From Pseudomonas putida (lineage in GTDB: Bacteria > Pseudomonadota > Gammaproteobacteria > Pseudomonadales > Pseudomonadaceae): DNA of 64,000 nucleotides. The translations under genes were made by a program, and so were the position numbers. The notes beneath the pieces were generated by a model that had not been told where the DNA came from, did not search any database, and worked only from the letters and a program-made list of their open reading frames with translations. The first letter of the stretch is position 1. The number at the start of each line of letters is the position of its first letter. The stretch is taken from assembly GCF_026625125.1 (NCBI RefSeq), contig NZ_CP113097.1, forward strand, positions 868,001-932,000, given 5' to 3'. This document shows positions 30,765 to 38,725 of this stretch, one piece after another.

Positions 30765-30918
30765 GCCCGCTCCCCGAGGCGCCCCCGGCGCCGTGAATGT
30801 ATCGACCCCATCAGCAAAGCACAGGCCGCAGCGGCTGCCGTGGTTTTGCGTGGGGAGGAAAAAAGCCGCGCATCATACCAGCATGACTGGCAGGGGCCTA
30901 TGGCCGTTCAGGCCGCCG

Positions 30919-32139
30919 TCAACCATTGTGCAATCGATCCCGCGTAGCCAGTGTCGGGAACAGCTTTATCCACACGCCGGTCACCACCAAGGTGCCCACG
31001 CCCCCCAGCACCACCGCCGGCACCGTGCCGAACCAGTGCGCCGTGACCCCCGATTCGAACTCGCCGAGCTGGTTGGAGGCGCCGATGAACAGGCCGTTGA
31101 CCGCGCTTACCCGGCCACGCATCTCGTCCGGTGTTTCCAGTTGCACGAACGCACCGCGTATCACCATGCTGATCATGTCTGCCGCACCCAGCACCACCAG
31201 TACCGCCAGCGAGAACCAGAATGAGGTCGACAGGCCAAAAGCGATGGTGGCCACGCCGAACACCCCGACGGCGGTGAACATGGTGCGGCCGACCTTGCGC
31301 TCTACCGGGAAGCGCGCCAGCCAGAACGACATCAGCAGCGCACCCACCGCGGGCGCCGACCGCAACAAGCCCAGGCCCCACGGCCCTGTGAGCAGGATGT
31401 CCTTGGCGAACACTGGCAGCAGCGCGGTGGCGCCTCCCAGCAGCACGGCGAACAGGTCAAGGGAAATCGCCCCGAGAATGTCTGGCCGGCTACGGATGAA
31501 ACGGATCCCGGCCAGCAACGACTCCAGGCTGGCTCGCCCTCGCTGCGGCACCTGCTGGCGCGAGTTCAGGCTCAGCATCAGCAGGCATGCAATGACATAC
31601 AGGACCACGGTAGGGCCGTACACCCAAATGCTGCCGAAGGCATAAAGAAACCCGCCCACGGCCGGGGCGACGATGGTCGCCGCCTGGGTGGCCGAGGCTG
31701 AGGCCGCTACGGCCCGAGGAAACAGCCCGGGCGGCACCACATTGGGCAGCAGCGCCTGGGTGGCGGGCATTTCGAACGAGCGGGTAGCGCCGAGCAGGAA
31801 GGCGAGGGCGAAGATCAGTTCGCGGCTGACGTTGTCGGTGGCGCTTCCCAACGCCAGCATCAGGGCGATCAGGCCCTGCAGGGTCTGGCACAGGGCCGCG
31901 ACCTTACGCCGGTCAAAGCGGTCGGCGACATGCCCGGTGTGCAGCATGAACAGCACCCGCGGGGCGAATTCGACGAGCCCGACCAGGCCCAGGTCGAGCA
32001 CATTGCCGGTCAGCTGGTAGAGGTGCCAGCCAATGGCCACGGTGAGCATCTGAAAACCGCTGGCGGTGAACACACGGGCCAGCCAGAAGGCAATGAAAGG
32101 GCGGTGATGGCGCAACAACTGCGGTGCGGAATCGGACAT
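30919..32139 (-). CDS. MFS transporter, EntS-like (DHA3) exporter
   Basis: The 406-aa protein has 12 hydrophobic segments and the family's RPFIAFWLARVFTASGFQM opening. A conserved loop, GHVADRFDRRKV, follows helix 2. EntS-like members export siderophores or drugs; no siderophore genes are nearby, so the substrate is unknown. The ATG at 32139 is family-like; the longer frame to 32274 is non-coding sequence. A perfect inverted repeat about 50 bases upstream may be its operator. Confidence 0.85.
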   Translation of the reverse strand: MSDSAPQLLRHHRPFIAFWLARVFTASGFQMLTVAIGWHLYQLTGNVLDLGLVGLVEFAPRVLFMLHTGHVADRFDRRKVAALCQTLQGLIALMLALGSATDNVSRELIFALAFLLGATRSFEMPATQALLPNVVPPGLFPRAVAASASATQAATIVAPAVGGFLYAFGSIWVYGPTVVLYVIACLLMLSLNSRQQVPQRGRASLESLLAGIRFIRSRPDILGAISLDLFAVLLGGATALLPVFAKDILLTGPWGLGLLRSAPAVGALLMSFWLARFPVERKVGRTMFTAVGVFGVATIAFGLSTSFWFSLAVLVVLGAADMISMVIRGAFVQLETPDEMRGRVSAVNGLFIGASNQLGEFESGVTAHWFGTVPAVVLGGVGTLVVTGVWIKLFPTLATRDRLHNG

Positions 32140-32189
32140 CGGAAACCTGTGGCCTCGGCGCAGTAGACGGGGGCGGCAGATTATCATCT

Positions 32190-32208
32190 GTTTGTAACAA
32201 ACGGTTAC
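32190..32208. promoter_or_regulatory. Nested inverted repeats upstream of the MFS gene
   Basis: GTTTG-TAA-CAAAC (32190-32202) is a perfect inverted repeat overlapping a second one, GTAAC-AAACG-GTTAC (32194-32208). They lie 51 bases before the MFS start on the minus strand and look like a TetR-type operator, although no regulator gene is adjacent. Confidence 0.5.
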
Positions 32209-32324
32209 TGTTTGCCTGTGTCGGCACGCTTCCACCGGCTTTGGAAACCCATGAGGCAACTGGTCACGCGGCAAACAACCGCACCGCCTGCCGTGCCATT
32301 CAGGACTATGCTTGGTAGCAATCG

Positions 32325-32338
32325 TTGATCTGGATCAA
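32325..32338. promoter_or_regulatory. ANR/FNR box upstream of cioAB
   Basis: TTGAT-CTGG-ATCAA is a perfect match to the FNR/ANR consensus. It lies about 147 bases before cioA in the 345-base intergenic region 32140-32484. Otherwise that region holds only the MFS operator candidate and no recognisable gene. In P. aeruginosa, ANR represses cioAB at low oxygen, so control of the oxidase by oxygen is expected. Confidence 0.85.
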
Positions 32339-32484
32339 TCGTTCCAGAAACAACGAATTGGCCTACGGGTCAAAATCCCTGCGATCGAACAGAACAATTC
32401 CAACGTGCCGCACTCGACACTAACGCGGGGGCTGTGGGCAACGGGCCACGAGCCCGAAGCCGGATTACCTGAAGAGGAAGCATC

Positions 32485-33921
32485 ATGTTCGGAATAGAAG
32501 CCCTCGAGCTCGCCCGAATTCAGTTTGCCTTTACCGTGTCGTTCCACATCCTGTTTCCGGCCATCACCATTGGACTGGCCAGTTACCTGGCGGTTCTCGA
32601 AGGCCTTTGGCTGAGGACCAACGAGCAGGTCTACCGTGACCTTTACCATTTCTGGTCGAAGATCTTCGCCGTGAACTTCGGCATGGGCGTGGTTTCGGGC
32701 CTGGTCATGGCCTACCAGTTCGGGACCAACTGGAGCCGTTTTTCAGACTTCGCCGGCGCTGTCACGGGCCCACTGCTCACCTATGAGGTGCTGACGGCCT
32801 TCTTCCTTGAGGCAGGCTTCCTCGGCGTCATGCTGTTTGGCTGGAACCGTGTGGGCCGGGGCCTGCACTTTTTCTCAACGGTGATGGTGGCGTTGGGGAC
32901 GCTGGTATCGACTTTCTGGATCCTGGCGTCCAACAGCTGGATGCAGACCCCGCAAGGCCACGAGATCATCGATGGCCGGGTCGTGCCGGTGGACTGGCTG
33001 GCGATCATTTTCAACCCCTCGTTCCCCTACCGCCTGATGCACATGGCCACCGCCGCGTTCGTTGCCACTGCCTTCTTCGTTGGCGCCTCGGCAGCCTGGC
33101 ACCTGCTGCGCGGGCGGGATAACCCGGCGGTGCGCAAGATGCTGTCGATGGCCATGTGGATGGCGCTGATCGTTGCCCCCATTCAAGCTGTGATCGGTGA
33201 TTTCCACGGGCTCAACACCCTCAAGCATCAGCCGGTGAAAATTGCCGCAATCGAAGGCCACTGGGAGAACGTCCCTGGCGAGCCAACCCCGCTGATCCTG
33301 TTCGGCATCCCGGACATGGAAGCCGAAACCACCCGCTTCAAGGTCGAAATCCCGGCGCTCGGTAGCCTGATCCTTACCCACAGCCTGGATAAACAAGTGC
33401 CTGCCATGAAGGAGTTCCCGCGCGAGGACCGTCCCAACTCGACCATTGTCTTCTGGTCGTTCCGGGTCATGGTGGGGCTTGGTTTCCTGATGATCTTCGT
33501 TGGCCTGTGGAGCCTCTGGCTGCGCAAGCGCGGCACGCTCTACACGTCGCGCCCATTCCTGTACCTGACGCTGTGGATGGGGCCATCGGGGCTGATCGCC
33601 ATTCTTGCCGGCTGGTTCACGACCGAGATCGGCCGCCAGCCGTGGGTGGTGTATGGGCTGATGCGGACGTCGGAGGGCGTGTCCAACCATAGCTACGCCC
33701 AGCTGGGCTTTACCCTGATCGCATTCGTGGTGGTGTACTTCGCGCTGTTCGGCACGGGCCTGGGCTACATGATGCGCCTGGTGCGCAAAGGGCCGAAAAC
33801 CGGCGAGGGCGATGAGCACACCCCAGGTGGCCCAGGCCAGAAACGCACGCCGGCACGGCCGCTGTCCGCTGCCGATGAAGGCCACAAGGCCACTGCCCCC
33901 AGCCTGAGCAAGGAGAACTGA
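32485..33921 (+). CDS. cioA: Cyanide-insensitive terminal oxidase subunit I (bd-type)
   Basis: CioA is the haem-bearing subunit of the bd-type quinol oxidase that reduces oxygen and resists cyanide. The 478-aa protein has about nine membrane helices. It opens with ARIQFAFTVSFHILFPAITIG, which includes a haem-ligand His, and contains HMATAAFVATAFFVG and a short Q-loop, as in the CIO subfamily. GAGGAAG precedes the ATG. The C-terminal 35 residues are hydrophilic. cioB follows after three bases. Confidence 0.95.
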   Translation: MFGIEALELARIQFAFTVSFHILFPAITIGLASYLAVLEGLWLRTNEQVYRDLYHFWSKIFAVNFGMGVVSGLVMAYQFGTNWSRFSDFAGAVTGPLLTYEVLTAFFLEAGFLGVMLFGWNRVGRGLHFFSTVMVALGTLVSTFWILASNSWMQTPQGHEIIDGRVVPVDWLAIIFNPSFPYRLMHMATAAFVATAFFVGASAAWHLLRGRDNPAVRKMLSMAMWMALIVAPIQAVIGDFHGLNTLKHQPVKIAAIEGHWENVPGEPTPLILFGIPDMEAETTRFKVEIPALGSLILTHSLDKQVPAMKEFPREDRPNSTIVFWSFRVMVGLGFLMIFVGLWSLWLRKRGTLYTSRPFLYLTLWMGPSGLIAILAGWFTTEIGRQPWVVYGLMRTSEGVSNHSYAQLGFTLIAFVVVYFALFGTGLGYMMRLVRKGPKTGEGDEHTPGGPGQKRTPARPLSAADEGHKATAPSLSKEN

Positions 33922-33924
33922 GCC

Positions 33925-34932
33925 ATGGGTATCGATCTTCCGCTGATCTGGGCCGTGATCATCATTTTCGGCGTCATGATGTACGTGGTGATGGACGGTT
34001 TCGACTTAGGGATCGGCATGCTCTTCCCCTTCGTCGAGGCTGAGCGGGACCGTGACGTGATGATGAACACCGTCGCCCCCGTGTGGGACGGTAACGAAAC
34101 CTGGTTGATCCTGGGCGGCGCCGGGCTGTTCGGGGCCTTTCCGATGGCTTATTCGGTGGTGCTCGAAGCGCTTTATCTGCCGCTGATCCTCATGCTGATC
34201 GGCCTGATTTTCCGCGGAGTGGCGTTTGAGTTCCGCTTCAAGGCCAAGGACCACAAGCGCCACATCTGGGACAAAGCGTTCATCGGCGGTTCACTGGTGG
34301 CGACCTTCTTCCAGGGGGTGGCGCTTGGGGCGTTCATCGAGGGCTTCAAGGTCGTGGACCGGCACTACGCCGGTGGCACGCTCGACTGGCTGACCCCGTT
34401 CAGCCTGTTCAGTGGCCTGGGCCTGATCGTTGCCTACACCTTGCTTGGCTGCACCTGGCTGATCATGAAGACCGAGGGGCCGCTGCAAGCGCAGATGCAC
34501 AAGCTCGGCCGGCCGCTGGCCCTGGTGTTGCTGGTGGTGATCGGCATCGTCAGCCTGTGGACGCCGATCGCTTACCCACAGATCGCCGATCGCTGGTTCA
34601 GCATGCCTAACCTGATCTGGTTCATGCCGGTACCGCTGCTGGTGCTGGTAACCTTCTACGGGTTGTTCAAGGCGGTGGCACGCAGTGCCAACTACACCCC
34701 GTTCCTGCTGACCCTGGTGCTGATCTTCCTGGGCTACAGCGGCCTGGGTATCAGCCTGTGGCCGAACATCATTCCACCGTCGATCTCGATCTGGGAGGCA
34801 GCCGCGCCGCCGCAGAGCCAGGGCTTCATGCTGGTCGGCACGTTGTTCATCCTGCCATTCATCCTGGGGTACACCTTCTGGAGCTACTACGTGTTCCGTG
34901 GCAAGGTCACCCACGAAGACGGCTATCACTAG
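33925..34932 (+). CDS. cioB: Cyanide-insensitive terminal oxidase subunit II
   Basis: CioB is the second membrane subunit of the bd-type oxidase, with about eight to nine helices in 335 aa. Family signatures are YVVMDGFDLGIGMLFPF near the N-terminus and VWDGNETWLILGG. It lies in the cioA operon and is followed by a DUF2474 micropeptide. Confidence 0.95.
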   Translation: MGIDLPLIWAVIIIFGVMMYVVMDGFDLGIGMLFPFVEAERDRDVMMNTVAPVWDGNETWLILGGAGLFGAFPMAYSVVLEALYLPLILMLIGLIFRGVAFEFRFKAKDHKRHIWDKAFIGGSLVATFFQGVALGAFIEGFKVVDRHYAGGTLDWLTPFSLFSGLGLIVAYTLLGCTWLIMKTEGPLQAQMHKLGRPLALVLLVVIGIVSLWTPIAYPQIADRWFSMPNLIWFMPVPLLVLVTFYGLFKAVARSANYTPFLLTLVLIFLGYSGLGISLWPNIIPPSISIWEAAAPPQSQGFMLVGTLFILPFILGYTFWSYYVFRGKVTHEDGYH

Positions 34933-34943
34933 GAGGGCCCATC

Positions 34944-35096
34944 ATGGCTGGCAAGCATGGCCTTGAAGAGAAGAAACCCCTGTGGCAACGCCTGGGCTGG
35001 CTGGTACTGATCTGGGCCGCGAGCGTGGCCGCCCTGGGTGTGGCGGCCTATGCGATGCGGCTGTTCATGAGCGCGGCGGGGTTGACCACCCATTGA
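34944..35096 (+). CDS. DUF2474 single-pass membrane micropeptide (CydX-like position)
   Basis: The 50-aa protein has a charged N-terminus (KHGLEEKKPLWQR) and one membrane helix (residues about 18-42). It starts 11 bases after cioB with a strong AGGAGGG ribosome-binding site. DUF2474 proteins regularly follow cioAB genes, the position CydX has after cydAB in E. coli. A role as a small stabilising subunit of the oxidase is inferred. Confidence 0.85.
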   Translation: MAGKHGLEEKKPLWQRLGWLVLIWAASVAALGVAAYAMRLFMSAAGLTTH

Positions 35097-35100
35097 TGAT

Positions 35101-35125
35101 CCGGGGCCGCACTGAGCGGCCCCGG
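35101..35125. terminator. Hairpin between convergent cio operon and rlmG
   Basis: CCGGGGCCGC-ACTGA-GCGGCCCCGG is a perfect ten-base-pair stem with a five-base loop, five bases after the DUF2474 stop and next to the rlmG stop. It has no strong T run but probably terminates in both directions. Confidence 0.75.
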
Positions 35126-35127
35126 CT

Positions 35128-36252
35128 TCATTTGCGGGCTTTGAGGATCACGAACTTCGGTGTCGCGGCCACCTGTTCAACCCCCCGGAACAGGCGCGCC
35201 AATTTGCTGTGATAGCCCAAGTGGCGATTGCCGACGATGTACAACGCACCGCCAACCACCAAGGCCTCACGCGCCTGCTGGAACATGCGCCAGGCAAGGA
35301 AGTCGCCCACCACCTGCTGTTGGTGGAACGGCGGGTTGCACAGCACCACCTCCAGCGATTGCTTTTCCAGCCCGGCCAGGCCATCGCCTGCCTGCACCGT
35401 CACCGCGCGATCGCCCAGCGCCGCCTGCCAGTTTTCCTGCGCCGACTGCACCGCCATGTACGATTCATCCACCAGTGTGTAGTGCGCCTGGGGGTTGGCC
35501 AGCGCGCTGGCGATGGCCAGCACACCGTTGCCGCAACCCAGGTCGGCGACACGGGCATTGCCCAGGCCCTGTGGCAGGTGGGGGAGGAAGGCCCGTGTGC
35601 CGATGTCCAGGCCGTCGCGGCAGAATACGTTGGCATGGTTGAGCAGTTCGAGCGCCGGGGACTCGAGGCGGTAGCGGGTCGGGTAGGGGGAGCGTGCGGC
35701 TGGGCGCTCGCTGAAGGTGGCCGTCAGCAAGCGCGCTTTTTTTTGCGCCAGCGAAGCCTGCACCGGGCCGATGTACTTCTCTAGCAGTTCACCCGCAGCC
35801 CTAGGCAAGTGTTTGATCATGGCCGCAGCGATGACCTGGGCGCCGGGCGCCAGATGGCCTTGCAAGCGGATCAGTTGCTCTTCGAGCAGTGCAAGGGTTT
35901 TAGGCACACGGACCAGCACGCGATCGAAGTGCCCCTGCCAATGTTCGCTGGCGGGCACGAAAGGTACGCTGTCGAAAGCCTTGCCGTTGCGCGCGAGGTT
36001 TTTTTCCAGGGCCATGCGGGCCAGGTGCGAATCACCGCTGCTGACCACTGGCACGTGGTCGACCAGGCTGACGGCCAGTGCGCCGAAACTGTCATTGAGT
36101 ACCAGCACGCTGCTCCCGGCAGCCAGTGGCTGAGCGTGCAGCTGCTCGAGCAGGTATTCATCGGCGGCGTCAAAGGCCTGCAACGGGTCGTTGGCCTGGT
36201 CCGGGTGGCGGATCAGGTCGAGTTCGGCATAGGGTGTGATCAACAGGGGCAT
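35128..36252 (-). CDS. rlmG: 23S rRNA (guanine-1835-N2)-methyltransferase RlmG
   Basis: RlmG methylates G1835 of 23S rRNA. The 374-aa protein has a degenerate N-terminal methyltransferase-like domain and a catalytic C-terminal one, with ADLGCGNGVLAIASA (SAM site) and the VLCNPPFHQQ catalytic motif. The start at 36252 (MPLLITPY) matches the family; a frame six residues longer is possible. Confidence 0.92.
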   Translation of the reverse strand: MPLLITPYAELDLIRHPDQANDPLQAFDAADEYLLEQLHAQPLAAGSSVLVLNDSFGALAVSLVDHVPVVSSGDSHLARMALEKNLARNGKAFDSVPFVPASEHWQGHFDRVLVRVPKTLALLEEQLIRLQGHLAPGAQVIAAAMIKHLPRAAGELLEKYIGPVQASLAQKKARLLTATFSERPAARSPYPTRYRLESPALELLNHANVFCRDGLDIGTRAFLPHLPQGLGNARVADLGCGNGVLAIASALANPQAHYTLVDESYMAVQSAQENWQAALGDRAVTVQAGDGLAGLEKQSLEVVLCNPPFHQQQVVGDFLAWRMFQQAREALVVGGALYIVGNRHLGYHSKLARLFRGVEQVAATPKFVILKARK

Positions 36253-36345
36253 GGCATCTGGCTCGGGCACGGATCTGCCCGAGACGGATCGTCACGAGCT
36301 TTGGTAGGCGATTCTACAGGGCTTTGCAGCGGGTCGCAGGCTGGG

Positions 36346-37056
36346 CTACTGGTCGATCAGGCCCCGCATCATCGCAATGGCGACGGCGCCGGCCTTGTTG
36401 GAGGCGTTGGTCTTGGTGATCACGCTGCGAATATGGAAGTTCACCGTGCTGAGCGACAGGGACAGAATGCAGGCAACGTCGGCTGCAGTCTTGCCGGCGG
36501 CCGACCACTTCAGCACCTCCAGTTCGCGATCGCTCATCTTCAGTGGCGAACTCAATTTGCCCAGGTGGTGCTCGCAAATGGTGTCATGCAGCGTGTGGCA
36601 AAGCCATTGCACCTGGCCGGCCTTGTCGTACAGTTCGTGGATGTCGATCTCGCCACAGGGCCTTGCCACACTGAGTTGCGTCTCGTTGTGCCGGAGGTCG
36701 TGCAACGTCTGAGTCCAGCCGTGGCGCAGGCCATGTTTGCAGGCCTGCTCACGGAAGTCAGGGGCTTCACGATACAACTCATCGGTCCACAGTACCGGCC
36801 CGGTCGACGTGTGGCTCAGTGCTGCTGCCGGGTCCTGCTTGTAGAACTCATCGCGCTGATAGCGCTCGATCCAGGCCAGCGGGTAGTTGCTGTACAGGTA
36901 CAGCCTGGGGGCTTGGGCCGCAAGTTGAATGCGCAGCTTGAGCCCCATGAACTCCATGCCCAGGTCCTGTGCCAGGTGTACCGCAAGGTCGAATACCTTC
37001 TGGGGCGTGCTTTCAGTGACCAGGCGATGTAAATGCTCGTGATTCCAGTGAGGCAT
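36346..37056 (-). CDS. ppoR: LuxR-family quorum-sensing solo regulator (PpoR-like)
   Basis: The 236-aa protein has an N-terminal autoinducer-binding domain and a C-terminal LuxR HTH (SDRELEVLKWSAAGKT region, residues about 174-232). Residues that contact acyl-homoserine lactones in TraR have matches here: Trp62, Tyr66, Asp75, Pro76 and Trp90. No luxI synthase is nearby, so it is a solo that may sense foreign or distant signals. In KT2440 the gene at this position is ppoR (PP_4647, from memory). Confidence 0.88.
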   Translation of the reverse strand: MPHWNHEHLHRLVTESTPQKVFDLAVHLAQDLGMEFMGLKLRIQLAAQAPRLYLYSNYPLAWIERYQRDEFYKQDPAAALSHTSTGPVLWTDELYREAPDFREQACKHGLRHGWTQTLHDLRHNETQLSVARPCGEIDIHELYDKAGQVQWLCHTLHDTICEHHLGKLSSPLKMSDRELEVLKWSAAGKTAADVACILSLSLSTVNFHIRSVITKTNASNKAGAVAIAMMRGLIDQ

Positions 37057-37268
37057 TGGCCCCCTCCGTCGCGTCCTGAGGACTCAATCCGTTTGCATAC
37101 CGGAACAATTGTAGGAAAAGACCGAGCGGCATGTTGGGTTTTTTTTGTTAAGGAGGTCTCATCTGCCCATGAAAACGGCTGAGTGGTCGTCTGTGCCCTT
37201 ACAATCGAACGGTTTTTATCCTGGCCGCTTTGCGCGACACTGTGCGTACGCTATTCACGGAGCCCGTC

Positions 37269-38045
37269 ATGACCGCCAGTGCCGAAAAGTTTACCCGCCA
37301 GACCCTGCTGGACGTCCAGCCACTGACGCCTGGCCTGTTCAGCCTGCGGGTGACTCGCGACCCGGGCTTTCGCTTCCGGGCCGGGCAATTCGCGCGGCTT
37401 GGCGTGACCAAGGCCGATGGCAGCGTGGTCTGGCGTGCCTATTCGATGGTCAGTGCGCCGCATGACGAGTATCTCGACTTCTTCTCCATCGTGGTGCCGG
37501 GCGGGGAGTTCACCAGCGAGCTCAGCCGCCTCGGCGAGGGTGATACCCTGCTGATCGACCGCCAGGCGTTTGGCTACCTGACCCTTGACCGCTTCGTCGG
37601 TGGCCGTGACCTGTGGCTGTTGGCGACCGGTACTGGCATTGCGCCTTTTATGTCGATCCTGCAGGACTTCGAGGCCTGGGAGCGTTTCGACAGCATCAAG
37701 CTGGTGTATTCGGTACGCGAGGCCAAGGAGCTGGCCTATGTGGATGACATTGCCGGGCTTGAACAGCGTGATTACCTGGCGGAGTTTGCAGGCAAGCTGC
37801 AATTCATCCCGGTGGTTACCCGTGAGCAGCATCCGGGTGCGTTGAATGCGCGTATCACCACGCTGATCGAGAACGGCGAGCTGGAAAAAGCGGCGGGGCT
37901 CGAACTGTCGCCCGAGCACTCACGGGTCATGCTTTGCGGCAACCCGCAAATGATCGATGAGACCCGCAAGGTGCTCAAGGCGCGTGACTTGCAGTTGAGC
38001 TTGAGCAAGCGGCCTGGCCAGGTGGCCGTGGAGAATTACTGGTAG
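37269..38045 (+). CDS. fprB: Ferredoxin/flavodoxin--NADP+ reductase
   Basis: Fpr is a cytosolic FAD enzyme that moves electrons between NADPH and ferredoxin or flavodoxin, important in oxidative stress and iron-sulfur repair. The 258-aa product has the FAD-binding RAYSMVSAP and the NADP-binding LLATGTGIAPFMSIL. It ends VAVENYW, like bacterial Fpr proteins with an aromatic terminus. The symbol follows the KT2440 gene at this position, from memory. The ATG at 37269 has CGGAG upstream. Confidence 0.9.
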   Translation: MTASAEKFTRQTLLDVQPLTPGLFSLRVTRDPGFRFRAGQFARLGVTKADGSVVWRAYSMVSAPHDEYLDFFSIVVPGGEFTSELSRLGEGDTLLIDRQAFGYLTLDRFVGGRDLWLLATGTGIAPFMSILQDFEAWERFDSIKLVYSVREAKELAYVDDIAGLEQRDYLAEFAGKLQFIPVVTREQHPGALNARITTLIENGELEKAAGLELSPEHSRVMLCGNPQMIDETRKVLKARDLQLSLSKRPGQVAVENYW

Positions 38046-38125
38046 CTGCAAGCTGCAAGCTGCAAGCTACAAGCTGCGAGCGTTGCGCCGAGCGGCTTTT
38101 CTCTTGCAGCTTGCCGCTTGCCGCT
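38044..38125. repeat. Tandem AGCTGCA heptamers with inverted copy
   Basis: About four tandem copies of a seven-base unit (AGCTGCA, with variants) begin within the fprB stop. Related units in inverse orientation (CTTGCAGCTTGCCGCTTGCC) follow about 20 bases later, so the region can fold into a long imperfect hairpin between the convergent fprB and mscL genes. Confidence 0.8.
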
Positions 38126-38127
38126 CC

Positions 38128-38547
38128 TCAGGGCAGGCGATTCTGGTTCTGGGATTTGAGCAAATCCCGGATCTCGGTCAGCAGCGTTTCCTGAGGGGTG
38201 GGTGTTGGCGGAGCGCTTGGCGCCACGGCCTCTTCGCGCTTCAGGCGGTTGATTGCCTTCACACCCATGAAGATGGCGAATGCCACGATCACGAAGTCGA
38301 TCACGGTCTGGATGAACTTGCCGTAGGCCAGCACCACGGCCGGTACGTCACCTTCAGCTGCCTTCAAGGTAATCGCCAGGTCACTGAAGTCCACACCCCC
38401 GATCAGCAGCCCCAGCGGGGGCATGATGACGTCGCCGACGAAGGAGGAGACGATCTTGCCGAACGCCGCGCCGATAATGATACCGACCGCCATGTCGACG
38501 ACATTTCCCTTGACCGCGAAGGCCTTGAACTCACTGATCATTCCCAT
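38128..38547 (-). CDS. mscL: Large-conductance mechanosensitive channel MscL
   Basis: MscL opens under high membrane tension to release solutes during hypo-osmotic shock. The 139-aa protein has the conserved first helix [21 protein letters not shown] and DVIMPPLG, a periplasmic loop, a second helix (around residues 75-97) and a charged C-terminal helix bundle. It is monocistronic. Confidence 0.96.
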   Translation of the reverse strand: MGMISEFKAFAVKGNVVDMAVGIIIGAAFGKIVSSFVGDVIMPPLGLLIGGVDFSDLAITLKAAEGDVPAVVLAYGKFIQTVIDFVIVAFAIFMGVKAINRLKREEAVAPSAPPTPTPQETLLTEIRDLLKSQNQNRLP

Positions 38548-38725
38548 GTTCGATATCCCTTATAACAAATGGTGGCGTCAACCCAGTGTAAACCAGCAAA
38601 ACGCTTGATGCTTGCCGCTCAGGGGTAATGACTGCTCCGGGCAAGAATAGTTTTGTCGCATCCAGACGCGATCACGACCGCTCTGCGTCGGCTATCATGG
38701 CCACTTTTTCCAGGAGACCCTGCCC

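Noticed and set aside
30765..30918. Possible purine riboswitch upstream of the AzgA-like permease
   Set aside because: No conserved purine-aptamer core was visible on the minus strand.
37145..37465. 106-aa frame with AGGAGGT upstream before fprB
   Set aside because: It runs into fprB in another frame and its product is shadow-like (Arg/Pro-rich). The ribosome-binding site is 11 bases from the ATG. A very short leader peptide cannot be excluded.
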